Under the pieces are notes generated by a model. The model searched no databases and was not told the origin of the DNA. It saw only the letters and a list, made by a program, of their open reading frames with translations. The position numbers were made by a program, and so were the translations under genes. From positions 1-13,836 of the forward strand of contig MVZB01000068.1 of assembly GCA_002068205.1 (NCBI GenBank): a DNA stretch of 13,836 bases. Reading direction: 5' to 3'. The stretch is from a candidate division BRC1 bacterium ADurb.BinA292 (GTDB taxonomy: Bacteria; Sumerlaeota; Sumerlaeia; MVZB01). This document shows positions 1 through 6,520 of the stretch, one piece after another. The first letter of the stretch is position 1; every line of letters starts with the position of its first letter.

Positions 1-1
1 G

Positions 2-1024
2 CGGCCGGTGCAGATCGAATTTCTGGCGTATTTCGACGTGATCGAGCCGCCGACGCGGCCGTTGCCCGAGGACTTTGATTACGACGGCTGCGTGGCGACG
101 TTCTTTCCGATCCGGCGCTGTTACGTTCACGCGTTCGATGACCCGGCCTGCACGGAATTGAACGCGCCGCTGCATGCGCAGTATACCGGCTGGGCGACGG
201 ACCCGGAGCGGCACTACCGGGGGCAGATCTTCATCGGCGAATATTACAACGTCTCGTTCTTCCGGAATCTGCCGCTGGTGCTGGACCAGATTCTCGCGAG
301 CGATATTCCCTACTTTCACCGGACCGGCGCGCGGCACATGCACTACATGCATGCGCCGGGGGGGATGCTGGGCCCGCGCGCGCTGACCAACTGGCTGCTC
401 GCGCGGATGCTGTGGGAACCGGAGGCGGACGCGGGGGCGCTGCTGGAGGATTACTTTACGGGGCGCTACGGCGCGGTCGCGCCGACGATGCGCCGGCTGT
501 ACGATCACCTGCGCACGGGGCTGAGCAATACGACCCTTCTGAAAAGCGTGATGGCGCGGCGGCTGAACGAACAGCGCCGGGACCTGTTTCCGGACCGCCA
601 TTTGAAATACGAGGAAACGCACCCGGAGACCGACGACGGTCCCGATTTCGTGGAGATCCTGAAGGAGATGGACGCGGCGGGGCGGCTGATGGGCGAGGCG
701 CTGCGGACGCCCGCGCCGCGGCGGGTCCGGCTGCGGCTGATGGAGGATCAGCGGATGGTGCGCTACGCCGATCACACGGTCCGGCTGTATGACCGGCTGC
801 TGGCCACGCAGCGCGCGCTGGCGGCGGGCGACCGGGACGCGGCGGAGGCGGCCTACGCCGAAGCCACGATCCACGCCGACCGGTTGCGGGTCGATATCCT
901 GTCGACGAGCATGGCGTCGTCGCATGCGAACGACCAGAACGGCCTGGAGGCGAGCCTGGTCTCGGGAGTCTATGAGGAAATCGGCAAGGCCTTCAAGACC
1001 GGGGGGGAAGCGGCGGCTCGGTAA
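2..1024 (+). CDS. DUF4838 domain protein (GH163-like glycosidase), 5' partial
   Basis: The frame is open through the left edge (bases 2-7 code Arg-Pro before a GTG at 8), so only the last 340 residues are visible and the true start lies outside. Numbering from the GTG, residues 1-170 resemble the core of DUF4838 proteins: a strand ending in FLAYFDVIEPP, the segment FFPIRRCYVHAFDDPAC (33-49), GEYYNVSFF (78-86, with an acidic residue), ARHMHYMHAPGG (108-119) and the helix ALTNWLLARMLWEPEAD (125-141) followed by EDYFTGRYG. The rest is helical and Arg/Ala-rich. Some DUF4838 proteins are known as GH163 endo-beta-N-acetylglucosaminidases acting on N-glycans; whether this one has that activity cannot be decided from the fragment. 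It converges on the esterase gene at 1106-2305. A signal peptide cannot be judged because the N-terminus is missing. Family call is fairly sure, substrate is not. Confidence 0.8.
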   Translation, partial: RPVQIEFLAYFDVIEPPTRPLPEDFDYDGCVATFFPIRRCYVHAFDDPACTELNAPLHAQYTGWATDPERHYRGQIFIGEYYNVSFFRNLPLVLDQILASDIPYFHRTGARHMHYMHAPGGMLGPRALTNWLLARMLWEPEADAGALLEDYFTGRYGAVAPTMRRLYDHLRTGLSNTTLLKSVMARRLNEQRRDLFPDRHLKYEETHPETDDGPDFVEILKEMDAAGRLMGEALRTPAPRRVRLRLMEDQRMVRYADHTVRLYDRLLATQRALAAGDRDAAEAAYAEATIHADRLRVDILSTSMASSHANDQNGLEASLVSGVYEEIGKAFKTGGEAAAR

Positions 1025-1078
1025 CCTGATGCCCCATCTCCCCGCCCTGCCGGGATGCGGGGGCGCCGGTGCGTCAGG
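1025..1078. terminator. Possible bidirectional terminator hairpin between convergent genes
   Basis: The 81-base gap between two converging stop codons contains nested inverted repeats. The outer arms are CCTGATGC (1025-1032) and GCGTCAGG (1071-1078), pairing over 8 positions with one G-T wobble. The inner arms are CCCCGC (1040-1045) and GCGGGG (1057-1062) with an 11-base loop. The position right after the plus-strand stop supports a transcription end for both genes. There is no T-tract on either side, so a classical intrinsic terminator is not shown. Confidence 0.3.
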
Positions 1079-1105
1079 TGAGTGCGTCCAGACCGCCCGG
1101 CCGGA

Positions 1106-2305
1106 TCAGGGTGAATGCGCGGGCTCGCCCTTGACGCCCAGCGTGCGCTCGAGCCAGTCGTAGGCCAGGTTCTGGCGGTCGGGCGGGAAGCTGTGCGGGC
1201 CGTCGACGAGATACAGCCGCAGGAGCGCGGGGGCGTCGTAGAGGGCATAGACGCCGCGCACCTGCTCGAAAACGTCGCGCAGGCCGTCGGTGTTGGGGAA
1301 GATGTCGTCGGCGAGCGTGCCGAAATAAAAGAAGGGGCGCGGGGCAAGGCAGGCGAGGACCTCGTGCCAGTCGAACGGCGCGGTGCGGATGTCGTCGGTG
1401 AAAAACCCGAGCCGCGGCAGGAGGGGCGTGGCATGGCTCCAGCGCCAGGGGGTGGGGTCGGCGCGGAAGGTATTGATGCCGCAACTGGCGACGACGGCGC
1501 AGACGCGCGGGTCGAAGACGGCGCCCATGACTCCGCCGTAGGCGCCGTGGGAATGGCCGATGACGGCGATGCGCTCGGGGTCGACTTCGGGGCGGGTTTG
1601 CAGGAAGTCGACGATCCGCGAGAAGTCCCAGTTCATCCGGCCCAGGACGGACCAATCGGGATGGCGCCGGAAGAATTCGTGGCTGTTGTGATACGGATCG
1701 GTGCCGGGGGGGATGCGTTCGCCGAAGCCGGGCGCGTCGTAGGCGATCGTGATCAGGCCGCGGCGGGCCAGGTCCTCGGCGAAGTTCAGATCGTAGCTCA
1801 TGTTGACGCCGGCCGGTTCCTCCTTGCCCTGCGCGACCGTCTGATGCAGGACGATGACGGCGGGCAGGGGCGCTTGCGCGGCGGGCAGGGGCAGGAACAG
1901 ATAGGCGGGGATCCGGCCGCCGTCGCTGTCGGCGTCGATCATCAGGTGGATGCGTTCGAAGTCGGGATCGGCATGCCGGTCGACTTCGTGGGCTTCCGGC
2001 GCGACCGGTTCCAGATTGGTCGGCTCGCCGATCACGGCCTGGAGCGTCGCGCGGAGGCGCTGGCGTTTCTCCTCCCACTGGTCGGCGGTTGAGATGGTTG
2101 TGCCGCCGTCGGCGAGCAGCAGCGGCGCGAGGTCGAGCCGGCCGGCCTGCGGTGTTTGCAGGCGGGGGGGCTCGGGCTGGGCGATTTCGCGCCAGGTTTC
2201 ATGATCGAAACCCTCCCAGGCGTGGGCCGCGGCGGCGAGGCCGGCCAGCAGGCAGGCGGCCATCAGGCCGCGCGAGAGGCGAAGGTCGTGTTTAAGGCAG
2301 CGCAT
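1106..2305 (-). CDS. Secreted alpha/beta hydrolase, acetyl-xylan-esterase / dienelactone-hydrolase type
   Basis: A 399-residue serine hydrolase, probably a carbohydrate or small-molecule esterase exported from the cytoplasm. The N-terminus MRCLKHDLRLSR then LMAACLLAGLAAAAHA is a typical Sec signal peptide with cleavage near AHA-W30. The alpha/beta core shows the strand PAVIVLHQ (148-155, oxyanion region), YDAPGFGER (189-197), the nucleophile elbow GHSHG with Ser252 (250-254), a likely acid among Asp333/334/340, and the catalytic His371 in DGPHSFP. The start at 2305 was chosen because it begins the signal peptide and has AAGGAGA about eight bases upstream; an in-frame extension to 2422 would run through the upstream gene with no sensible sequence. 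It overlaps the symporter stop by 14 bases, so it is the last gene of the operon. Deacetylation of a glycan would fit the neighbours but is inferred. Confidence 0.85.
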   Translation of the reverse strand: MRCLKHDLRLSRGLMAACLLAGLAAAAHAWEGFDHETWREIAQPEPPRLQTPQAGRLDLAPLLLADGGTTISTADQWEEKRQRLRATLQAVIGEPTNLEPVAPEAHEVDRHADPDFERIHLMIDADSDGGRIPAYLFLPLPAAQAPLPAVIVLHQTVAQGKEEPAGVNMSYDLNFAEDLARRGLITIAYDAPGFGERIPPGTDPYHNSHEFFRRHPDWSVLGRMNWDFSRIVDFLQTRPEVDPERIAVIGHSHGAYGGVMGAVFDPRVCAVVASCGINTFRADPTPWRWSHATPLLPRLGFFTDDIRTAPFDWHEVLACLAPRPFFYFGTLADDIFPNTDGLRDVFEQVRGVYALYDAPALLRLYLVDGPHSFPPDRQNLAYDWLERTLGVKGEPAHSP

Positions 2306-4067
2306 GGCGGTTTTTCTCCTTCCTTCGATCAAGCATCCAAAGTACCAGTCCCAGCAGGAGCATCCCCGCGCCGACGAACAGGCTGGGGAGCCCCTGCTCC
2401 AGGGAAACGAACAGCAGGACAACCAGCAGCAGCAGCGCCCCCAGCGCGGCGGTGACGAGGGCGATGAACGGGAGGGGGGAGAAATCGGCCGGCCCGGTCG
2501 CGGCCGGCGGCGGCGCGGCCGGCTCGGGTTCGGTCAGCCGGGTGAAGAAGGCGTCGGTCCGCGCGCGCTGGGCCGCGGGATCGGGTCGCAGCCAGGAGCC
2601 GACCCCCAGGCCGAGCAGCGCGGTCGAGGCGGTCAGGGCGGTCATGACCTGGTTGCCGCGGAGCAGGGCCGCGAGCCGCTGCGCGGCGGTGAAGGTTGCG
2701 GGGTCGGCGTCGGGCGGCGCCGCCAGCGTCGTTCGGATGATGTAGGCGGCCAGACCGACGAGGATGCCGGCGGCGAGGCCGAGGACGGCCCCCGCGTTGC
2801 TCACGCGCCGGGTCAGCAGGCCGGCCAGCATGGGGATCGCGATCGGCGGCAAGAACAGGCTGAAGAGCGACACCATCCGATCGAAGAGGCCGGATTCCCC
2901 CTCGGAGGCGACGATCATGAACGCCACGGCGAGCGAGAGGAGGCCGGCGATCAGCGTGGTCAGCCGGCCGACGCGCACGAGGACGCGTCCGGACGCGGCG
3001 GGGGCGATCAGGCGGCGGTAGATGTCGTTGGTCAGCACGGCGGCGACGGCGTTGTAGTCGCTCGAGAGCATCGACATCGTGGCGGCGAACATCGCCGCGA
3101 CGATCAGGCCGGTCATCCCCACCGGCAGGAGCTCGCGGCAGAGGAGGGCGTAGATATTGGCCGGATCGTCGACGCCGGGGAGAAACTGGCGCGCCATCAT
3201 CGCGGGGGCGAAGAAGAGCGGCGGCGTGACGAGGTTGAGCGCGGCGACCAGGTAGCCGACCCGCCGGGCGTCGGCGTCGCGCGGGACGATGTAGAAGCGC
3301 TGCACCAACTGCCACTGCGTGCTGTAGCTGAAGATCATGATGAACAGGAAGGCGACGATGTAGCCCGGGCCGAATTCGGCGGAGGTGAGGCGGAAGAACC
3401 CGTCGGGTGAACCATCGACGAAGGCGCCGAGGCCGCCCACGCGGCTCAGGGCGAGCGGGAAGAGCACGAGCACCGCCGCGATCATCACGAGGAACTGGAT
3501 GAAGTCGGTGACGAGGACGGCCCAGAGGCCCCCCATCAGCGTGTAGAGAAGCATGATGAGGCCGGAGCCGAGGATCCCCCAGGCGAGGGCGTGCGGATGG
3601 CGAATGCCGAGCCCGGTGGAGACGAGCAGGCCGATGGCGAACAGCTTGAGCCCGTCGTCGATGATCTTGACGGGGATGCCGAGCCAGGCCAGGCTCTGGC
3701 GCATGAAGCGACCGTAACGCTCCTCGAGGAATTCGACCGGGCTGGTGGTGGCGGCCCGCCGCCAGCGCGCCGCGACCAGCGCGACGCTGACCAGCGCCGC
3801 CGGCACCGAGACCCAGTAGAGCGTGACGGCAACCCAGCCGTGCTCGTAGGCCAGCGCGGAGTAGGCCACGAAGGCGAAGGCGCTGAAGCTGCTCATGTAG
3901 TAGGAGGTGCCCGCGAGCCACCAGGGGACGCGCCGGCCGCCGCTGAAGTAATCGCCGAGATCGCGCATGCGCCCGGCGAAGTAGAATCCGATGACCAGCA
4001 TCAGGCCGAAGAAGCCGGCCAGGATCAGATAATCGGCGGGGGCGATGCTGTTGGAGAAGGTTGGCAC
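2292..4067 (-). CDS. Sodium:solute symporter (SSS family, TC 2.A.21)
   Basis: A 591-residue inner-membrane transporter with about 13 hydrophobic segments, the usual SSS number. The N-terminus carries the family opening: a first helix (12-31), then GDYFSGGRRVPWWLAGTSYY (38-57) with the following SSFSAFAFVAYS helix. The Na+ site region is recognisable in helix 8, AATMSMLSSDYNAVAAVLTNDIYRR (328-352), with Ser332, Ser335 and Ser336. The segment 495-530 is a charged Pro/Ala-rich cytoplasmic linker before two last membrane helices (532-555 and 560-579). Translation starts at a GTG; only a weak GGAG lies about 11 bases upstream, so coupling to the SIS gene, 38 bases before it, is likely. SSS members take up sugars, amino acids, sialic acid and other solutes with Na+; the substrate is not readable, but the neighbours point to a sugar or amino-sugar product. 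Confidence 0.92.
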   Translation of the reverse strand: MPTFSNSIAPADYLILAGFFGLMLVIGFYFAGRMRDLGDYFSGGRRVPWWLAGTSYYMSSFSAFAFVAYSALAYEHGWVAVTLYWVSVPAALVSVALVAARWRRAATTSPVEFLEERYGRFMRQSLAWLGIPVKIIDDGLKLFAIGLLVSTGLGIRHPHALAWGILGSGLIMLLYTLMGGLWAVLVTDFIQFLVMIAAVLVLFPLALSRVGGLGAFVDGSPDGFFRLTSAEFGPGYIVAFLFIMIFSYSTQWQLVQRFYIVPRDADARRVGYLVAALNLVTPPLFFAPAMMARQFLPGVDDPANIYALLCRELLPVGMTGLIVAAMFAATMSMLSSDYNAVAAVLTNDIYRRLIAPAASGRVLVRVGRLTTLIAGLLSLAVAFMIVASEGESGLFDRMVSLFSLFLPPIAIPMLAGLLTRRVSNAGAVLGLAAGILVGLAAYIIRTTLAAPPDADPATFTAAQRLAALLRGNQVMTALTASTALLGLGVGSWLRPDPAAQRARTDAFFTRLTEPEPAAPPPAATGPADFSPLPFIALVTAALGALLLLVVLLFVSLEQGLPSLFVGAGMLLLGLVLWMLDRRKEKNRHALP

Positions 4068-4105
4068 GGGCGAGGGCTCCGGGGTCGGGGGGCGCGGCGC
4101 GGAAA

Positions 4106-4867
4106 TCAGAGCTTGCGGATGCGGCCCTTGAAGCGGTGGATGAAGCGGGCATTGGCCTCGTCGCCGCCGGTGGCGTTGCCGCTGGTCCAGATGGGAGGCC
4201 TGATGCCGTCGCGGGCGAGCAGCTCGACGGTCTCGGCCACGAGCGCGTTGAGCAGGAACGCATTGGCGAAGGTGGAGAGGGCGGCGACGCGCTGATCGAG
4301 GCCCTCGATCTCGACGACCGCGTCGCCGACGGGAATCTTGCAGTCCAGGACGACGTCGACCAGATCGTGGAGGTTCTGGCGCGAGGGGTGGCGCGCGGGA
4401 TGCTCGGGGGGGGTCTGGCGGGCGTGTTCGACGGAGGTGACGCCGATGGTGCGGATGCCGCGTTCGCGGGCTTCGAGCGCGGCGTCGATCGTCGCGGCGT
4501 TGATGCCGTAGGCGTTGACGATGATCAGCAGGTCGCCCGCCGCGATGCCATAGTCGCGGATGACGATGCGGCCGTAGCCGGGCAGCCGCTCGATGGCCAT
4601 CGAGCGCAGGGCGCCGTTGCTCAGCAGCGTCCCCTCGTCGAGGATGGCGTCGATGTGCATCAGGCCGCCGGCGCGGAAGAAGACTTCCTGCGAGCCGAGG
4701 TTGGAGTGGCCGCCGGGACCGAAGACGTAGACCAGGCGGTCGCGGCTGACCTGGTCGGCGACCAGGGCGGCGGCCTGGCGCAGCGCCGGTTGCTCTTCGT
4801 CGTGCAGCCGGCGCAGGTGCCGGAGCACGATTTCCAGGTAGCGCGTGGTCGGCGAATCAGGCGACAT
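4106..4867 (-). CDS. SIS-domain sugar isomerase-like protein (UPF0309-like)
   Basis: A 253-residue cytoplasmic protein of the SIS fold that binds phosphosugars. The first half of the Rossmann-like domain contains LVYVFGPGGHSNLGSQEVFFRAGG (45-68), typical of the UPF0309 'sugar isomerase domain' group, followed by ILDEGTLLSNGALRS (75-89) and ERLPGYGR. The second phosphosugar loop is GDLLIIVNAYGINAATIDAALEARERGIRTIGVTS (111-145). In many SIS proteins this loop reads S-x-S-G-x-T; here it is N-A-Y-G-I-N, as often in this subgroup. Length is normal for the family. The ATG overlaps the stop of the ceramidase-like gene by 11 bases, a strong sign of translational coupling. Exact chemistry is unknown; the context suggests handling of a phosphorylated amino sugar or a regulatory role in that pathway. 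Confidence 0.88.
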   Translation of the reverse strand: MSPDSPTTRYLEIVLRHLRRLHDEEQPALRQAAALVADQVSRDRLVYVFGPGGHSNLGSQEVFFRAGGLMHIDAILDEGTLLSNGALRSMAIERLPGYGRIVIRDYGIAAGDLLIIVNAYGINAATIDAALEARERGIRTIGVTSVEHARQTPPEHPARHPSRQNLHDLVDVVLDCKIPVGDAVVEIEGLDQRVAALSTFANAFLLNALVAETVELLARDGIRPPIWTSGNATGGDEANARFIHRFKGRIRKL

Positions 4868-6164
4868 GCTCGCCCTCCCCCGCCGTCACAAGCTGCTCGA
4901 CCGCGGAGCGGAAGACCTGTTCGGCGTCGGATGTGAACGGCGCGGGCGCGCCGTAGTAAAGCCAGGACTCGGCCGGCTCATAGCCGCCTTCCTCCAGTTG
5001 GCGCGCGGTGGGGAGGTAGCCCAGGACGCCGTTGGAGCAGCCCACCAGCAGATCGCGGCCGTCGGAGCGGCGCTTGAACTCTAGGCCGTGTTCGATCATG
5101 AGCTCGGCGTTGGCGAAGATGAGCCGCAACGCCGGGGAGAGGCGCAGCAGGGTGAGCCGGAGCGGGGCGTGCGGACGGATCGCCGCGGGATGGGCGAGCA
5201 GGTGGCGGCTCCATTCGCCCTCGACCGTCTGCTGGTCGGCCAGGTCGCGGAGTTGCTCCGGGGTCGGGAGCGGTCCGAGCGGCAAGGCGCGCTCGGTGCG
5301 TTCGGTCTCGAGCTCGTCGAGCGGGAGGGGCTGGCCCGGCCGCGCGAGGGCCTGGCGAACGGCATCGGCGAGGCGCGCGGCGAGGCGCTCGGCGTCATTG
5401 AAATCGCCGCGATAAAATTCGCCGTCGCGGATCATCGCCGGGCGGATGTCGCCGCAGCAACCCTGCAGGAAAAGGGCCATGGCGGGGCCCCGCGGTTCGT
5501 CCTCGAGGGCGGTCATGGCCAGGCCGGGGTATTCGGGAGAGAAGAAGTCGTCGGCGCTGGCGGTGGGATGGCAGGCGAAATGGACCAGTAGCGCGCGCGT
5601 CGAGTCGTCGGGGGCGATGAAGCGAATGACGCGCACCTCATGATCGACGGGCCCGTCGGGATTGGGGGCCATCCGCCAGCAGCCGTCGCGGAGGCGGCGG
5701 CGATGGATGCCGATCGCACACTCGCCCAGGTGGAGCTCCATCCGGACGGGTTCGAGCGAAGCGAGGGCCCGGCGCGACGCCTCGATGACCTGATCCTCCA
5801 TCCAGGCCGCGTATTGGTCGTCGCGGACGCCCAGGCAGGGGAGGACGTGCTGGCATAGCTGGGGGCCGGAATGGGAGTGCGTGGCGTGGAGGATCAGCGC
5901 CTCGGCGGGGAGGCCGCAATCGCGCGCGAGGCGGGCGCCGAGACGCTCGAGCTGATCGTCGCCCCAGCCAAGGATATCAGCGGAGATCAGGAGGACCCTG
6001 CGCGCCGGGGGGGCGTCGGCGCCGGGGGAGAAACAGACAATGCGCGCCTGGAGCGGGCGGATGACGCCCCGCGAGACGCCCCGGCGGAAGCCGAACCCGG
6101 CCACGGGGAGGGGCGAGCGGGGGGAGATGTCGGCGCGGGCGGTACCCAGCCAGAGTGACTCCAT
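4857..6164 (-). CDS. Neutral ceramidase-like amidase lacking the family nucleophile
   Basis: A 435-residue protein matching the N-terminal catalytic domain of neutral/alkaline non-lysosomal ceramidases, zinc amidases that split N-acyl sphingosine. Visible landmarks: GTARADISP (7-15), HATHSHSGP (93-101, His96 and His98 matching the zinc and helper histidines), HFACHPTA (195-202, His199), Glu354 in ANAELMIEHG, and Tyr383 in SNGVLGYLPT. These agree with the four zinc ligands known from Pseudomonas ceramidase. The family's nucleophile motif G-D-x-S-P reads GCCGDIRP here (235-242), with Arg241 where Ser is expected. No signal peptide and no C-terminal immunoglobulin-like ceramidase domain are present, so it is short and probably cytoplasmic. 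The ATG has AGGAG six bases upstream. It is the first gene of the four-gene operon. True ceramidase activity is unlikely; a metal-dependent amidase or esterase for another substrate is plausible. Confidence 0.82.
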   Translation of the reverse strand: MESLWLGTARADISPRSPLPVAGFGFRRGVSRGVIRPLQARIVCFSPGADAPPARRVLLISADILGWGDDQLERLGARLARDCGLPAEALILHATHSHSGPQLCQHVLPCLGVRDDQYAAWMEDQVIEASRRALASLEPVRMELHLGECAIGIHRRRLRDGCWRMAPNPDGPVDHEVRVIRFIAPDDSTRALLVHFACHPTASADDFFSPEYPGLAMTALEDEPRGPAMALFLQGCCGDIRPAMIRDGEFYRGDFNDAERLAARLADAVRQALARPGQPLPLDELETERTERALPLGPLPTPEQLRDLADQQTVEGEWSRHLLAHPAAIRPHAPLRLTLLRLSPALRLIFANAELMIEHGLEFKRRSDGRDLLVGCSNGVLGYLPTARQLEEGGYEPAESWLYYGAPAPFTSDAEQVFRSAVEQLVTAGEGEHVA

Positions 6165-6195
6165 GGACGGCTCCTGAGGGCGGACCGGGGGGCGT

Positions 6196-6210
6196 GCGAA
6201 AACGATTAGC
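6196..6210. promoter_or_regulatory. Operator-like site for the operon (LacI-type half-palindrome)
   Basis: The core AAAACGATTA (6199-6208) matches two further copies on the other side of the same gap. Read toward the operon it is CTAATCGTTTTCG, with the central CG flanked by A/T steps that is typical of LacI-family operators. Symmetry is limited to the central eight positions. It lies about 35 bases upstream of the ceramidase-like start and just downstream of the predicted -10, where a repressor would block initiation. Confidence 0.45.
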
Positions 6211-6217
6211 GGTATTC

Positions 6218-6246
6218 ATTTACCCCGCGCCGGGTGCTGGAGTCAA
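6218..6246 (-). promoter_or_regulatory. Predicted sigma-70 promoter of the minus-strand operon
   Basis: On the minus strand TTGACT (forward 6241-6246, five of six consensus bases) is followed after 17 bases by GTAAAT (forward 6218-6223), a weak -10 with the three last bases matching. Initiation would fall near 6205-6212, over the operator-like site at 6196-6210, leaving a leader of roughly 45 bases with an AGGAG ribosome site. Confidence 0.35.
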
Positions 6247-6290
6247 GTTCGCTCTGGGGAAAATCGCTGGGGAGAGATGAAAGTCATCAG

Positions 6291-6308
6291 GGACATAAAG
6301 GACATAAG
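6291..6308 (+). repeat. Tandem nonamer GGACATAAA / GGACATAAG
   Basis: Two adjacent nine-base units differ only in the last base. Because the unit is a multiple of three it stays open in every frame and reads as repetitive Asp-Ile-Lys or Gly-His-Lys type peptides, which explains the spurious short open frames here. It may be the remnant of a longer intergenic repeat array; only two units remain. Confidence 0.5.
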
Positions 6309-6429
6309 GGAGCTGGCGGACAATGGGGACCGGGTCGCGGCCGGGTCACGGCGGGTCCGCCGAGTTCATTATTTTCTTTACAGACTGCGAGGTCTTATCT
6401 TGACCACTTGGGCTCTGCACCATTCGTGC

Positions 6430-6459
6430 TTGACAGCGAGTCGGGGATCGTGGGAAAAC
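6430..6459 (+). promoter_or_regulatory. Possible promoter of the plus-strand M19 fusion gene
   Basis: A perfect -35 hexamer TTGACA stands at 6430-6435. At 17-18 bases spacing only GGAAAA/GAAAAC (6453-6459) is available, a poor -10. If it works, the first tandem operator covers the -10 and the second covers the start site, matching repression. An activator-dependent or different promoter is equally possible. Confidence 0.25.
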
Positions 6460-6480
6460 GATTTCGGATAAACGATTATC
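6454..6480. promoter_or_regulatory. Two tandem LacI-type operator palindromes
   Basis: Site one, GAAAACGATTTC (6454-6465), and site two, GATAAACGATTATC (6467-6480), are each palindromes with a central CG and a single mismatched pair next to it. Their centres are 14 bases apart. Both share the core [AT]AAACGATT[AT] with the copy at 6199-6208 across the gap. Central-CG palindromes flanked by A/T are the known pattern of LacI-family operators. Site two ends 40 bases upstream of the ATG at 6521. No regulator gene lies in the window, so the protein is inferred. Confidence 0.6.
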
Positions 6481-6520
6481 TCGCCCCTCCGATTCCGCCG
6501 CCCCGGCCAAAGCCTCGCTC

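Larger units (their letters stand above)
6165..6520. other. Divergent intergenic control region
   Basis: These 356 bases separate the start of the minus-strand operon from the start of the plus-strand M19 fusion gene. Short open frames here lack ribosome sites and family resemblance, so I see no gene. The region is richer in A and T than its surroundings, and carries a promoter and operator-like site next to the operon, a nine-base tandem repeat in the middle, and two tandem operator-like palindromes next to the fusion gene; these are listed separately. Confidence 0.7.

Noticed and set aside
2329..4263. A 644-codon second minus-strand frame over the symporter and SIS genes
   Set aside because: Arg/Pro/Ala/His-rich translation with no hydrophobic segments, overlapping two genes with clear family motifs.
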